A stretch of 64,000 bases of DNA from Phytohalomonas tamaricis (GTDB lineage: Bacteria > Pseudomonadota > Gammaproteobacteria > Pseudomonadales > Halomonadaceae), in assembly GCF_003012345.1 (NCBI RefSeq), contig NZ_PVRV01000019.1, forward strand, positions 682,001-746,000, given 5' to 3'. The position numbers were made by a program, and so were the translations under genes. This document shows, piece by piece, positions 45,935 to 55,919 of this stretch. Every line of letters starts with the position of its first letter. Position 1 is the first letter of the stretch. The notes beneath the pieces are model-generated. The model was given only the letters and a program-made list of their open reading frames with translations, made no database searches and was not told where the DNA came from.

Positions 45935-46651
45935 ATGATCGGACCGCTGATCAAGAAGCTAAACCATTACATGGATATCTCTGATAAAGAGACGCAACTA
46001 CTGATTGATTCGATTACCCGAACCATCAGCATAAACCGAGGTGAAAACATCATCACCGAGGGAAGCAAGCCCGGTGAGACACACCTTATGCTGGAGGGAT
46101 GGGCCTGTCGTTACAAGCTGATGGGGAATGGCAAGTTTCACATCATGGCTTATCTCATCCCCGGGGATTTATGTGATGTGCATGTGGCGATCCTCGATCA
46201 GATGGATCATTCGATTCGTACGCTCACGCCCGCCACGGTGGCCTGTATTCCCCATGAGAAGATCGACTACATCATGGAGCACCACTATAGGCTCGCACGT
46301 GCTCTGTTCTGGTCGACCCTCGTCGACGAGGCGATTTTGCGGGAATGGCTGGTCAGCACGGGCCATCGCTCTGCTGATCGACGTCTGGCGCACGTATTTT
46401 GTGAACTGCTGGTGCGCTCGCGTTCAGCCGGGCTCAGTGATGACAATAGTTTCAACCTGCCGCTGACACAGGAAGAGCTGGGCGACTCGATGGGCATGAC
46501 GGTGGTACATACCAACCGGGTCATTCAGAAGCTGAGAAGCGAGGGGCTGATTACGCTGCAAAACAAGCGCTTGGTGATCCATGATTGGGAGCGCATGGTG
46601 GCCTTCGCTGAATTCAACCCGAACTATCTGCATCGTCAGAAATCGTATTGA
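45935..46651 (+). CDS. Crp/Fnr family transcriptional regulator
   Basis: A 238-aa regulator with an N-terminal beta-roll (INRGENIITEGSKPGETHLMLEGWACRY) and a C-terminal winged helix (TQEELGDSMGMTVVHTNRVIQKLRSEGLI). It resembles the regulator at 38604-39335 in length, in the FWSTLVDEAILREWLVSTGHR segment and in the FNPNYLH end. No Fnr-type cysteine cluster. A GAGAGG site precedes the ATG. Targets may include nearby genes, but that is not shown. Confidence 0.88.
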   Translation: MIGPLIKKLNHYMDISDKETQLLIDSITRTISINRGENIITEGSKPGETHLMLEGWACRYKLMGNGKFHIMAYLIPGDLCDVHVAILDQMDHSIRTLTPATVACIPHEKIDYIMEHHYRLARALFWSTLVDEAILREWLVSTGHRSADRRLAHVFCELLVRSRSAGLSDDNSFNLPLTQEELGDSMGMTVVHTNRVIQKLRSEGLITLQNKRLVIHDWERMVAFAEFNPNYLHRQKSY

Positions 46652-46693
46652 GCTTGGCCGTGCGTGAAGGCGGCTGAGTCACGTCCCGAATTC

Positions 46694-46728
46694 GGAAAAG
46701 CCTAGACCGTTTTTCGTTAATCAATCCA
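46694..46728. repeat. Dispersed repeat, copy 2 (AAAAGCCTAGACCGTTTTT core)
   Basis: The same 19-base core as at 45095-45113, 43 bases after the Crp/Fnr stop and just before the AraC remnant. The surrounding CCGA...CGGAAAA context is also partly similar. Confidence 0.7.
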
Positions 46729-46738
46729 GATCAGCTGA

Positions 46739-46960
46739 TCTTGGGCAGTATCACGCTGTGCACGAACGTTCTATAACTATCGGAAAGGCGATGTCCTGGC
46801 TGTTGGCAAATCGCCCGCCACGGTGGCAAGCGAGCTTGGCTTCGCTGACCAGAGCCATCTTGGCCGTTGGTTCCGCCGTGCTTACGGACTGACGCCAGCG
46901 CATTATCGACGCCGCTGCACGAACCTTCCAGACGACACGGTAGCGCACGCCTCAGACTGA
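46739..46960 (+). pseudogene. Remnant of an AraC family regulator (C-terminal HTH)
   Basis: The frame has no start codon near its left end but reads VASELGFADQSHLGRWFRRA and YGLTPAHYRRRCTNLPDD, the hallmark second helix-turn-helix of AraC regulators, to a stop at 46960. The sensor domain and first HTH are gone. AraC genes of this kind commonly sit beside LysE-type exporters, as here. Confidence 0.75.
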
Positions 46961-47073
46961 AGTACCATCGTCTTCAGGAGTCGTTGTACATGAGCTTACT
47001 CATCGCTTTCATCTCTTCCTCGACGTGCGGCTTCATCGTCAGCGCCACTGTCTTCAAACGGTGGAGGTAAGCA

Positions 47074-47691
47074 ATGCAGACGCTCGTCTCCTTCATGCTG
47101 TTCGCTTTCGTGGCTTCGATCACGCCCGGGCCGACCAACCTGCTGGTACTGGTACAGAGCCTGCGCCACGGACTCAAGGCCACGCTGCCCCTCGTCGTTG
47201 CCGCCTGTCTGGCGGCGGCCGCAATTGTATGGCTGGTGGGCTGTGGTCTCGGTGGGTTACTTAATGCTCATCCATCTTTCCAGACCGCAATGGGCTGGCT
47301 CGGCGTTGCCTGGCTGAGCTATCTGGCCTGGCGCATCTTCGTCAGTGCTCCGTCCGGTGTTGATATTGACGGTGAGCAGGCCAATGCTGTGCGCTTTCGT
47401 ATCCGCGACGCTGCCGGTCTGCAACTGAGCAATCCCAAGACATGGATGATGGCACTGGCGGTAGTAGGCGTGTTCGCTGGCCATGTCGGTGATCGAATCG
47501 AAGAGGTGACGCGGCTTGCGTTACTCTTCTTCGCTATTTCCGTGCCGTGTCTGAGCGTGTGGGCGCTACTGGGCACGGGCGCAGCTGTGCAACTCTGCAC
47601 GGGCAATGATGTGGCTGAATCGGCTCATGGCCATGCTGTTGCTGGTCTCCGCCTGGCTAAGCCAGCTAGCGGCGTGAACAGCACAAAATGA
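47074..47691 (+). CDS. LysE family amino-acid exporter with a frameshifted C-terminus
   Basis: An inner membrane exporter, about 205 aa as read. The N-terminus has the LysE/RhtB signature FMLFAFVASITPGPTNLLVLVQSLRHG with further hydrophobic helices, LQLSNPKTWMMALAVVG and FFAISVPCLSVWALLG. After about 47595 the frame yields an un-hydrophobic tail. The +1 frame continues with SARAMMWLNRLMAMLLLVSAWLSQLAA and stops at 47677, which is the expected last helix. This is either a real one-base indel or a sequencing error. GGAGGT precedes the ATG. Confidence 0.7.
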   Translation: MQTLVSFMLFAFVASITPGPTNLLVLVQSLRHGLKATLPLVVAACLAAAAIVWLVGCGLGGLLNAHPSFQTAMGWLGVAWLSYLAWRIFVSAPSGVDIDGEQANAVRFRIRDAAGLQLSNPKTWMMALAVVGVFAGHVGDRIEEVTRLALLFFAISVPCLSVWALLGTGAAVQLCTGNDVAESAHGHAVAGLRLAKPASGVNSTK

Positions 47692-47921
47692 CTCCCGCCT
47701 CGCTGCTGGTTCTTCTCTTCTATGTCGGGCCTTGTGTCGGGTCTGCTTCGGCCGGTGATGATGCGAGTCTTGAGCTATTGGGCGTCTCGATCAGAATGCT
47801 CAAAATTTTTTCAGGCGGCGAATAAATTGCTCACGGATTGATTTATAACTAGGCGACACGCGCAATGCCTGTGCGCGGTTACCGCATGATCCAACGGCAA
47901 ACAACAACAGGAACCAGCAGC

Positions 47922-48509
47922 ATGGTCTTATCAGATTCCATATCGCCCCTTGACGCAGGGAATGCCATTTCGCCACAGGGCGATTTACGCGTACGCGAGG
48001 CCAGTGACGCCGACATGGCCATGATTCAGGCTATTTATGCCTACCATGTCCTGCACGGTTTGGCCTCATTCGAGGAGGTGCCGCCTGCTCTGGCGGAGAT
48101 GCAGGCTCGCCGTGCGGCGGTATTGGCCGCCGGATTGCCCTATCTGGTGGCCACGCTGGGCGATCAGGTGGTTGGCTATAGCTACGCGACGTTTTATCGG
48201 CCGCGTTCCGCTTATCGCCACACCCTTGAGGATTCGGTCTACGTTGCCCACGGCATGGGCGGTCGCGGCATTGGCAAGGCCTTGCTGGCGGCGCTGATTG
48301 GACGTTGTGAGCAGGGACCGTGGCGGCAGATGCTCGCTGTGATTGGCAACAGCGGCAACGCCGGTTCGGTTGCGCTGCACCGCAGCCTCGGCTTCACCCA
48401 TGTCGGCACGTTTAAATCGGTTGGTTTCAAGTTCGGTGACTGGGTCGATACGGTGTTGATGCAACGCTCACTGGGCGAAGGCGACAGGACACTACCGTCT
48501 GAGCGGTAG
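47922..48509 (+). CDS. GNAT N-acetyltransferase (phosphinothricin acetyltransferase-like)
   Basis: A GNAT-fold enzyme of about 195 aa. It shows LRVREASDADMAMIQAIYAYHV, TFYRPRSAYRHTLEDSVYVAHGMGGRGIGKALLAALI (acetyl-CoA loop) and SVALHRSLGFTHVGTFKSVGFKFGDWVDT. These are signatures of the Pat/Bar/MddA group, which acetylates phosphinothricin, methionine sulfoximine or sulfone. The start at 47922 has AGGAA upstream; 47865 is also in frame. Confidence 0.85.
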   Translation: MVLSDSISPLDAGNAISPQGDLRVREASDADMAMIQAIYAYHVLHGLASFEEVPPALAEMQARRAAVLAAGLPYLVATLGDQVVGYSYATFYRPRSAYRHTLEDSVYVAHGMGGRGIGKALLAALIGRCEQGPWRQMLAVIGNSGNAGSVALHRSLGFTHVGTFKSVGFKFGDWVDTVLMQRSLGEGDRTLPSER

Positions 48510-48533
48510 TGGAGAGTAGATAACCATTAGGAA

Positions 48534-48562
48534 CGGCGCATCAGACTAGATGCGCCGCTTTT
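48534..48562 (+). terminator. Rho-independent terminator between convergent genes
   Basis: Stem CGGCGCAT / ATGCGCCG, loop of 8, followed by CTTTTATT. Confidence 0.8.
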
Positions 48563-48574
48563 ATTGCGGGAGGT

Positions 48575-49351
<777 letters not shown>

Positions 49352-49687
49352 TTATGACTGTTGTGACGACACATGCATGAATAACACCTTATCCCATTGC
49401 TGCGCTGCTGTCCGTCCATCTGACAACGCGCTTACCGTTGGCATGACGCTACTTTAGGAAAACACCTGTCAGCGGAATAGGGCCAGATGGTGACAACAAC
49501 CGGGACATCCTATCTGCCTGCGTCTGTCCAATGCGCCGGTTCGTTCTGGCTCTATCCGGCGCCGCTCGGTTTTCTCTAGGCTGATCCCATTCCATCGGCT
49601 CCGGCACATGCACTCTCGTGGCGGCGCGGTCTGATAGCCGTGTCGCGGGTTCACTTACCATCATCCTTTCAGGCAGGCACAGCGGAC

Positions 49688-51001
49688 ATGCAAAACAAAG
49701 AATCGAACGACTACGTCTTCCAGCTCGACCGCGACCATGTCTTCCACTCATGGTCGGCGCAGGGTGGCCTCAGTCCACTGGTGATTGCCGGCGGCGCAGG
49801 CTGCAAGCTGTGGGACCACGCAGGCAAGGAGTATCTCGATTTCAGCAGCCAGCTGGTCAATACCAATATTGGTCATCAGCATCCCAAGGTTATCGCTGCG
49901 ATCAAGGACCAGGCCGATGTGCTGGCCACCATTGCCCCGGCGCACGCCAACCTCGCTCGCGGCGAGGCGGCCAAGCGTATTCTGGCGCGAGCCCCGAGCC
50001 ACTTTCACAAGGTGTTTTTTACCAATGCCGGTGCCGACGCCAATGAAAACGCGATCCGTATGGCGCGCAGCTTCACCGGCCGTGACAAGATTCTCTCCGC
50101 GTATCGCTCCTATCATGGCAATACCGGCGCGGCGATCGCCGCCACCGGTGATTGGCGGCGGGTACCCAATGAATTCGCTCGCGGCCATGCTCATTTCTTC
50201 AATCCATTTTTGTACCGCAGCGATTTCTGGGCAGATTCCGAAGCGCAGGAGTGTGAGCGCGCCCTGCAGCATTTAAGGCGTGTGATCGAGTGCGAAGGGC
50301 CAAAAGCGATCGCTGCCATCCTGCTCGAAAGCATTCCCGGCACTGCTGGCGTCCTCGTGCCACCCAAGGAGTATCTCAAGGGCGTGCGTGCGTTGGCTGA
50401 TGAGTTCGGCATCATGCTGATTGTCGATGAGGTCATGACGGGCTTCGGCCGTACCGGACGCTGGTTTGGCTTTAACCATTTCGAGATCGAGCCCGACCTG
50501 ATCACCTTTGCCAAGGGCGTCAATTCCGGTTACGTGCCGGCCGGCGGGGTGATCATCTCCGAACGCATCAGTCGCCATTTCGATGAGCGTTTCTTTCCCG
50601 GTGGGTTGACCTACTCCGGCCATCCGCTGGCGATGGCAGCAATCGTTGCCACCCTCGATACGATGGAAGAGGAAGATATTGTCGATAACGCCGCACGGGT
50701 TGGCGACGGCGTGCTCGCCACGGGGCTCAAGGCGCTGAGTGAAAAGCATGCGCTCATCGGTGAGACTCGCGGCCTCGGCGTGTTCCATGCGCTTGAGCTG
50801 GTCAGCGACCCCGTGACGCGAGCGCCGCTGGCCGGAGCGGTGATGAACGACATCAAGGCCGCGCTGCTGGCGCGGGGGCTGCTGCCGTTCGTGGTCGAAA
50901 ACCGCATTCACGTCGTGCCTCCCTGCATCGTCACCGAGCAGGAAATCGCGCAGGGGCTGGCGATTCTCGATGAGGTGCTGGGTGAGTTCACGATCGGCTG
51001 A
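49688..51001 (+). CDS. Class III aminotransferase
   Basis: A 437-aa PLP enzyme of the omega-aminotransferase subgroup. It carries LWDHAGKEYLDFSSQLVNTNIGHQHP, FFTNAGADANENAIRMAR, MLIVDEVMTGFGRTG (PLP-binding Asp) and LITFAKGVNSGYVPAGG (Schiff-base Lys). It resembles taurine-pyruvate and related amine aminotransferases. It ends on the stop shared with the convergent MocR regulator (no gap), and an amino-acid ABC operon follows, so its substrate is probably the transported compound. Confidence 0.88.
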   Translation: MQNKESNDYVFQLDRDHVFHSWSAQGGLSPLVIAGGAGCKLWDHAGKEYLDFSSQLVNTNIGHQHPKVIAAIKDQADVLATIAPAHANLARGEAAKRILARAPSHFHKVFFTNAGADANENAIRMARSFTGRDKILSAYRSYHGNTGAAIAATGDWRRVPNEFARGHAHFFNPFLYRSDFWADSEAQECERALQHLRRVIECEGPKAIAAILLESIPGTAGVLVPPKEYLKGVRALADEFGIMLIVDEVMTGFGRTGRWFGFNHFEIEPDLITFAKGVNSGYVPAGGVIISERISRHFDERFFPGGLTYSGHPLAMAAIVATLDTMEEEDIVDNAARVGDGVLATGLKALSEKHALIGETRGLGVFHALELVSDPVTRAPLAGAVMNDIKAALLARGLLPFVVENRIHVVPPCIVTEQEIAQGLAILDEVLGEFTIG

Positions 51002-52468
51002 TCACATGGCTTGAAAGGCCTGTGCCAGCTGTTTGATGCCGGGCGCGATGCGCTCGGCATCGATAGCACCGAAGCCGAGGCGGAAATAGTGACGTGGTGG
51101 GGCGTGATTGAAGAAATGTTGAAAGCCTGGCTCGATCAGTACCCCGGACTGCGACGCCAGCCAGGCAAGGCGCTGCGTGTCGAAGCTAGCAGGCGCTTCA
51201 AGCCAGAACGCACTGGCGTATTCATCACTGATGCGTCGACAGTCGGGCAAATCACGTGTCAGGGCGGCATTGAGACAGTCCCAGCGCCGTGTCGATTCCA
51301 GGCAATAGTGACGCAGATAGCGGTCGTAATGGCCCTGGGCGAGAAACTGAGCAAGCTGCTGCTGAATGGGTGCGGGCGGATGGCGGTACATCAGCCGGCG
51401 CAGGGCGCGTAATTCATCGATCAGCTCGGCATCAGCGACGATGTAACCCACCCGCAAGCCCGGTGACAGCGATTTGGAAAGACTGCTTATATAAATGACA
51501 CGTTGATGAGGGTCATTCGATTTAAGCGCGGGGTGGGCGAGGCGGTCGAAGTTGATCTCGGCGTCATAGTCGTCCTCGATCAGGATCTGATCGTGGAGGT
51601 CTAGCTGGGCCATAAGTGCGCGCCGCCGCGGTGCACTCATGCTGACCCCGGTCGGTACCTGATGGCTGGGGGTGACGTAGAGATAGTCACACTGGCGTGC
51701 GCTGTCATCGAGACACATCCCCTCGCTATCGACATCTTGAAGCAAGAGCTGTGCGCCGCGCATTGTCGTTACGCCCATCGCATCGGGATAGCCCGGATTT
51801 TCCATCGCCACCTGAGTGCGCTCGTCAAAAAGCAGGTGGGCGACCAGAAACAGGGCATTCTGCGAGCCGAGGGTAATCAGTATTTCATCGCGTTGCGCCG
51901 CGATGCCGCGCTTGGGCAGTACGCGGGTGCGTAACTGCTCGATCAGTGCCGGGTCGTCCTGGTCGATGCGATCGCTGATCCAGCAGCGGTCACGTTCAGC
52001 GCCGAACATGCGTCGCGCTGTTTCACGCCACTGTTCAAGCGGAAACAGTTGCCTGTCGAGTTGTCCGTAAATGAACGGGTAGGGGTAATCCGCCCAATTG
52101 CTGGGTTTCAGCGCGACCTGGCAGGCACTGGGACGGCATCTGAAGCGTTTTTCCCACGCTGGTGCATGGGCGTTTTCCGCGCGCTGTGATGCGGCATCGC
52201 CGAACGGACGGTGGGCACGATAATGCGGATGCAGGTAATAACCGCTGCGTGGCCGGCTGATCAAATAGCCGTCGTCGAGCAATCCTTCGTAGACCAGTGC
52301 CACGGTATTGCGTGACACGTTGAGCTGACGCGACAGCTTGCGGCACGACGGCAGAGACTCCTCAGCGGGAAACAGCCCCGTCAGAATGGCGTCGATCAGC
52401 GTTTCGCGTAACTGTTCCTGAAGTCCTCTTTGCGCGGCAAAGTCGAGCTGAAAGCAGTGATAAGCCAT
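51002..52468 (-). CDS. MocR-type (GntR/aminotransferase fusion) transcriptional regulator
   Basis: A 488-aa regulator. The N-terminal GntR winged helix (LQEQLRETLIDAILTGLFPAEESLPSCRKLSRQLNVSRNTV) is joined to a class I aminotransferase-like domain. That domain keeps the PLP lysine region YISSLSKSLSPGLRVGYIV. MocR proteins sense PLP-linked amines and control aminotransferase or transport genes. Here it lies between the aminotransferase (convergent) and the ABC operon (divergent), suggesting control of both. The start at 52468 (MAYHCFQLDF) is where homology begins. Confidence 0.92.
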   Translation of the reverse strand: MAYHCFQLDFAAQRGLQEQLRETLIDAILTGLFPAEESLPSCRKLSRQLNVSRNTVALVYEGLLDDGYLISRPRSGYYLHPHYRAHRPFGDAASQRAENAHAPAWEKRFRCRPSACQVALKPSNWADYPYPFIYGQLDRQLFPLEQWRETARRMFGAERDRCWISDRIDQDDPALIEQLRTRVLPKRGIAAQRDEILITLGSQNALFLVAHLLFDERTQVAMENPGYPDAMGVTTMRGAQLLLQDVDSEGMCLDDSARQCDYLYVTPSHQVPTGVSMSAPRRRALMAQLDLHDQILIEDDYDAEINFDRLAHPALKSNDPHQRVIYISSLSKSLSPGLRVGYIVADAELIDELRALRRLMYRHPPAPIQQQLAQFLAQGHYDRYLRHYCLESTRRWDCLNAALTRDLPDCRRISDEYASAFWLEAPASFDTQRLAWLASQSGVLIEPGFQHFFNHAPPRHYFRLGFGAIDAERIAPGIKQLAQAFQAM

Positions 52469-52765
52469 GCGGTATCCTCGAAAACAAGCTGTCTCATCAA
52501 GGAATAAGCAATATCTGTGCCTTGTAAGCGGGCTTTGCTTCTGGCCAGCCGAGCGCCGCCAACTGGCTCTATCAAAAAAATGCACTCCCTCTCTAAGGTG
52601 TAATCAGCACGCCCAAGGTGCAGGCCACCATCATGTAGACCACAACCACGTGGATGGCGCCGGTGATGGGCAGGCCTTTGGCTTTACGGTAGCCGAGTCC
52701 TTGCCATCGGCCGGTTTTAGCACCTTGTCCAAGGCTTGTTTCCAACAACAATGAGGGGCAAGACG

Positions 52766-53662
52766 ATGAATATTTCCTCCCTGCTGTGCGGTAAGCGCAA
52801 GGTGTTGACGGCCAAGGCGCTGTTATTGAGCGTGGCCGGTAGTCTGCTCTCCCTGTCCATTGCCACAACAGTTCACGCTGCCGATCTGGCCGAGATCGAA
52901 AAGCGTGGCTATCTGAGCGTGGCCACCGAGGATGACTACGCCCCGTTCAATTTCATGAACAACGGCCAGACGGACGGCTTCAACAAGGACATGCTCGACG
53001 AAATGAAAAAATACGCCGAGTTCGAGATCCGCCAGGACATCTTGCCGTGGACCGGGCTCCTGGCCTCGGTTGCCAACGGCCAGTACGACGCCGCGCTGAC
53101 TGGCGCGTCGATCACCGACGACCGCCTGCGGGTATTCAACTACGCCACGCCGATTGCGTCGGCCCAGCACTATTACATCAAGCGCATTGATGACGACAGC
53201 ATCGAAAGCGTCGCCGACTTGAGCGGCAAGGCCGTCGGCGTGCAGGCCGGTAGCGCAATGCTGGCGCGCCTGCCCGAACTCGAGAAGATGCTGGCCGATC
53301 AGGGTGGCAAGCTCGGTAAGGTGGTGCAGTACCAGTCCTATCCCGAGGCCTACGCCGATCTCGCCAATGGCCGGGTTGATTACGTGATCGACTCGATTGT
53401 GCCAGTCAATGCGCTGATCAAGTCGCGGCCCAACGTTTTCGCCAAGGGGCAGCCCGTTTCCGGCGGCGGCTTTGTCGGCTGGCCAGTGCCGAAGAAAAAT
53501 ACCGAGCTACTGACCTATTTGTCCGATTTCATCAACCATATGAAGGAGACCGGCCAGCTCGCCGAATTGCAGCAGAAATGGTTCGGTGAGTCGTTCGACG
53601 ATCTGCCCAGCGAGCCGATCACCAGCGTCGAGCAGTTCCACAAGCTGGCCTCGCTCGAATAA
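52766..53662 (+). CDS. Polar amino-acid ABC transporter, substrate-binding protein
   Basis: A 298-aa periplasmic protein with a long signal peptide (LLLSVAGSLLSLSIATTVHA). It has the SBP_bac_3 fold: LAEIEKRGYLSVATEDDYAPFNFMNNG, DGFNKDMLDEMKK and ALTGASITDDRLRVFNYATP. It captures an amino acid or a zwitterionic solute such as an ectoine-like compound; the ligand cannot be fixed from sequence. First gene of a four-component transporter operon. Confidence 0.9.
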   Translation: MNISSLLCGKRKVLTAKALLLSVAGSLLSLSIATTVHAADLAEIEKRGYLSVATEDDYAPFNFMNNGQTDGFNKDMLDEMKKYAEFEIRQDILPWTGLLASVANGQYDAALTGASITDDRLRVFNYATPIASAQHYYIKRIDDDSIESVADLSGKAVGVQAGSAMLARLPELEKMLADQGGKLGKVVQYQSYPEAYADLANGRVDYVIDSIVPVNALIKSRPNVFAKGQPVSGGGFVGWPVPKKNTELLTYLSDFINHMKETGQLAELQQKWFGESFDDLPSEPITSVEQFHKLASLE

Positions 53663-53771
53663 GCCTTGGGCAAATGAAGCGAAGCGGGCATGCCTGCCTG
53701 CCCTGGCGGCAGGCATGTAGCGTGGCGATAAACCGCAATCGTCATCAACGGGTTGGCGCTGGAGTCGCACT

Positions 53772-54413
53772 ATGAATGCTCAAACATGGTGGCTGCTGCT
53801 CGAAGGTGCCTGGACGACTGCCTGGATATCTGGCGTCGCGATCGCCATCGGTGTGGTGGCCGGGCTTGCGATCGCACTGGTGCGTATGGCGCGCATTCCC
53901 GTCATTGACCAGGTGCTAGTCATTTATATCAGCCTGGCGCGGGCAACACCGCTGGTTACGCTGGTGCTGTTCATCTTTCTGGTCGCGCCGACCTTCGGCA
54001 TCGTCATGAATCGCAACATCGCCGGAATCATGGCGCTGACGCTCAATACCGCGGCCTTCAATGCCGAGATCTGGCGCGCCGCCTTCCTTAGTTTCTCGCG
54101 TGAGCAGAAGGAGGCGGCGTTGGCCTGCGGCATGACCAACGGTGTCATTTTCCGCCGCATCATGCTGCCGCAGATGTTCACTACCAGCCTGCCCGGACTG
54201 GTTAATGAGATGTCGTTTCTGATCAAGGGCAGCCCGGCGATTGCGGTGATCGGCATCGTCGACCTGACCCGCGTGACCAACCGCATCTCGGCGGTAACCT
54301 ACGAGCCGCTGCCGCCGATTCTGGCCGCTGCCGCGCTCTACATGATCATCATCAGCATGCTGCTCAAGCTGCAGGACATGGCCGAGAAAAAGGCCAACCG
54401 CTTGACGATGTAA
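53772..54413 (+). CDS. Amino-acid ABC transporter permease 1
   Basis: A 213-aa inner membrane protein of the HisMQ type with about five helices. The EAA loop appears as FSREQKEAALACGMTNGVIFRRIMLPQ, which contacts the ATPase. The N-terminus is WWLLLEGAWTTAWISGVAIAIGV. It follows the binding protein after 109 bases and pairs with the next permease. Confidence 0.9.
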   Translation: MNAQTWWLLLEGAWTTAWISGVAIAIGVVAGLAIALVRMARIPVIDQVLVIYISLARATPLVTLVLFIFLVAPTFGIVMNRNIAGIMALTLNTAAFNAEIWRAAFLSFSREQKEAALACGMTNGVIFRRIMLPQMFTTSLPGLVNEMSFLIKGSPAIAVIGIVDLTRVTNRISAVTYEPLPPILAAAALYMIIISMLLKLQDMAEKKANRLTM

Positions 54414-54432
54414 TCTCACCAGGGCGATCACT

Positions 54433-55098
54433 ATGACGGAATGGGACATCATCTGGGCCGCGCGGGACGATTTTCTGTACGGCTTTGCCAATACGCTCGT
54501 GATCTTTGCGCTGTCGGCGCTGCTTGCTTTCGTGCTGGGCTGCGTCATCGTCTACCTGCTCGAAGGGCCGAAAAGCGGGCCGCGTACGCTGCTTCGCTGG
54601 CTGATCAATATCATGCGCACGCTGCCGTTTCTGATTCTCGCCTACCTGCTCTACTACGGCCTACCGACCCTCGGTGTCAGGCTCGATGCCTGGACGGCCG
54701 GGGTCGGCGCGCTGATCGTCTATCACGGAGCCTACTTTGCTGAACTGCTGCGAGGTGCCCGCGTGGTGCTGCCGGGCGGCACGGTCGAGGCCGCCCGCGC
54801 TTATGGCTTCACCACCTTCACCATGTTCATGCGTATCATCCTGCCGCAGCTTCTGATCCGTACCCGGCCGCTAATCGGCAATCAATTGGTGATCTGCCTC
54901 AAGGACACCGCCTTTCTAACCATCATCACCGTGCAGGAGCTGACGGCGGCGGCTAACAGCGTGCAATCGACCTACTTCATTCCGCTGGAAGCGTTCGTGG
55001 TCGTGATCGCACTTTACTGGCTGATCAGCATCTGTCTGGAAGTCACTATCAAGCAGCTGGGCCGCTTCGGTAAAAAGAGAGGATTCGAACATGCCTGA
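54433..55098 (+). CDS. Amino-acid ABC transporter permease 2
   Basis: A 221-aa HisMQ-type permease. Helix 1 is [26 protein letters not shown]; the EAA loop is [26 protein letters not shown]. Its end overlaps the ATPase start by 8 bases. With the preceding permease it should form the heterodimeric channel. Confidence 0.9.
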   Translation: MTEWDIIWAARDDFLYGFANTLVIFALSALLAFVLGCVIVYLLEGPKSGPRTLLRWLINIMRTLPFLILAYLLYYGLPTLGVRLDAWTAGVGALIVYHGAYFAELLRGARVVLPGGTVEAARAYGFTTFTMFMRIILPQLLIRTRPLIGNQLVICLKDTAFLTIITVQELTAAANSVQSTYFIPLEAFVVVIALYWLISICLEVTIKQLGRFGKKRGFEHA

Positions 55099-55849
55099 CC
55101 TGCCCGCTGTCGCTATCGAGCGGCTGTCGAAGAGTTTCAATGGCATCGAGGTGCTGCGCGACGTCGATCTTACCGTCAACAGAGGCGAGGTGGTCAGCAT
55201 TCTCGGCTCGTCGGGCTCCGGCAAGTCGACGCTTTTACGCTGCATCAACTGGCTGGAGCAGCCCGACCGCGGCGCCATCCGCATCGGCGGCCAGCGCATC
55301 GGCGTTGACGACAATGGGCGGCGCATGCCGGCACGTGAGCTCGCTGCGCTGCGTGCCAAGACGGGCATGGTGTTTCAGAGCTTCAACCTGTGGCCGCATC
55401 TGACCGTGCTGCACAACGTTACCGAGGCGCCGATCCACGTCAAGGGCGTGGCCAAAAAGGAGGCAGTGCGCACCGCCCGCGAGCTGCTCGACAAGGTTGG
55501 CATGGCGCACAAGATGGAGGCCTACCCTTATACCCTCTCTGGCGGGCAGAAGCAGCGTGTCGCCATCGCCCGAGCGCTGGCGATGAGCCCCGAGGTGATC
55601 CTGTTCGACGAACCCACTTCAGCGCTTGACCCTGAACTCGTTGGCGAGGTGCTCGGCGTGATGAAGGATCTCTCCGCCGAGGGTTACACCATGGTAGTCG
55701 TCACCCACGAGATGGAATTCGCCCGCGCTGTCTCCGACCAGGTGGTGTTCCTCGATAAGGGCATCATCATCGAGCGCGCCGCACCGGAGCAGTTCTTTAC
55801 CGCACCCGAGACTGAGCGGGTCAGGAAATTCCTTGAGCTCAAGCAGTGA
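55091..55849 (+). CDS. Amino-acid ABC transporter ATP-binding protein
   Basis: A 252-aa ABC ATPase. Walker A is [21 protein letters not shown], the signature [19 protein letters not shown], and Walker [21 protein letters not shown]. The H loop is [11 protein letters not shown]. This is the GlnQ/HisP type. The start overlaps permease 2; the stop is followed after 70 bases by the isomerase gene. Confidence 0.93.
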   Translation: MPDLPAVAIERLSKSFNGIEVLRDVDLTVNRGEVVSILGSSGSGKSTLLRCINWLEQPDRGAIRIGGQRIGVDDNGRRMPARELAALRAKTGMVFQSFNLWPHLTVLHNVTEAPIHVKGVAKKEAVRTARELLDKVGMAHKMEAYPYTLSGGQKQRVAIARALAMSPEVILFDEPTSALDPELVGEVLGVMKDLSAEGYTMVVVTHEMEFARAVSDQVVFLDKGIIIERAAPEQFFTAPETERVRKFLELKQ

Positions 55850-55919
55850 AACCGTGCCGCCTCTTCCTACACTTGAGTCTTATCTTTCAGCAACAGCCAG
55901 CAACAGGAGAAAGGACGGC

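Noticed and set aside
46974-47183. Minus-strand frame ending MKPHVEEEMKAMSKLMYNDS
   Set aside because: Looks protein-like at its end but overlaps the start and ribosome site of the LysE gene and has no start signal.
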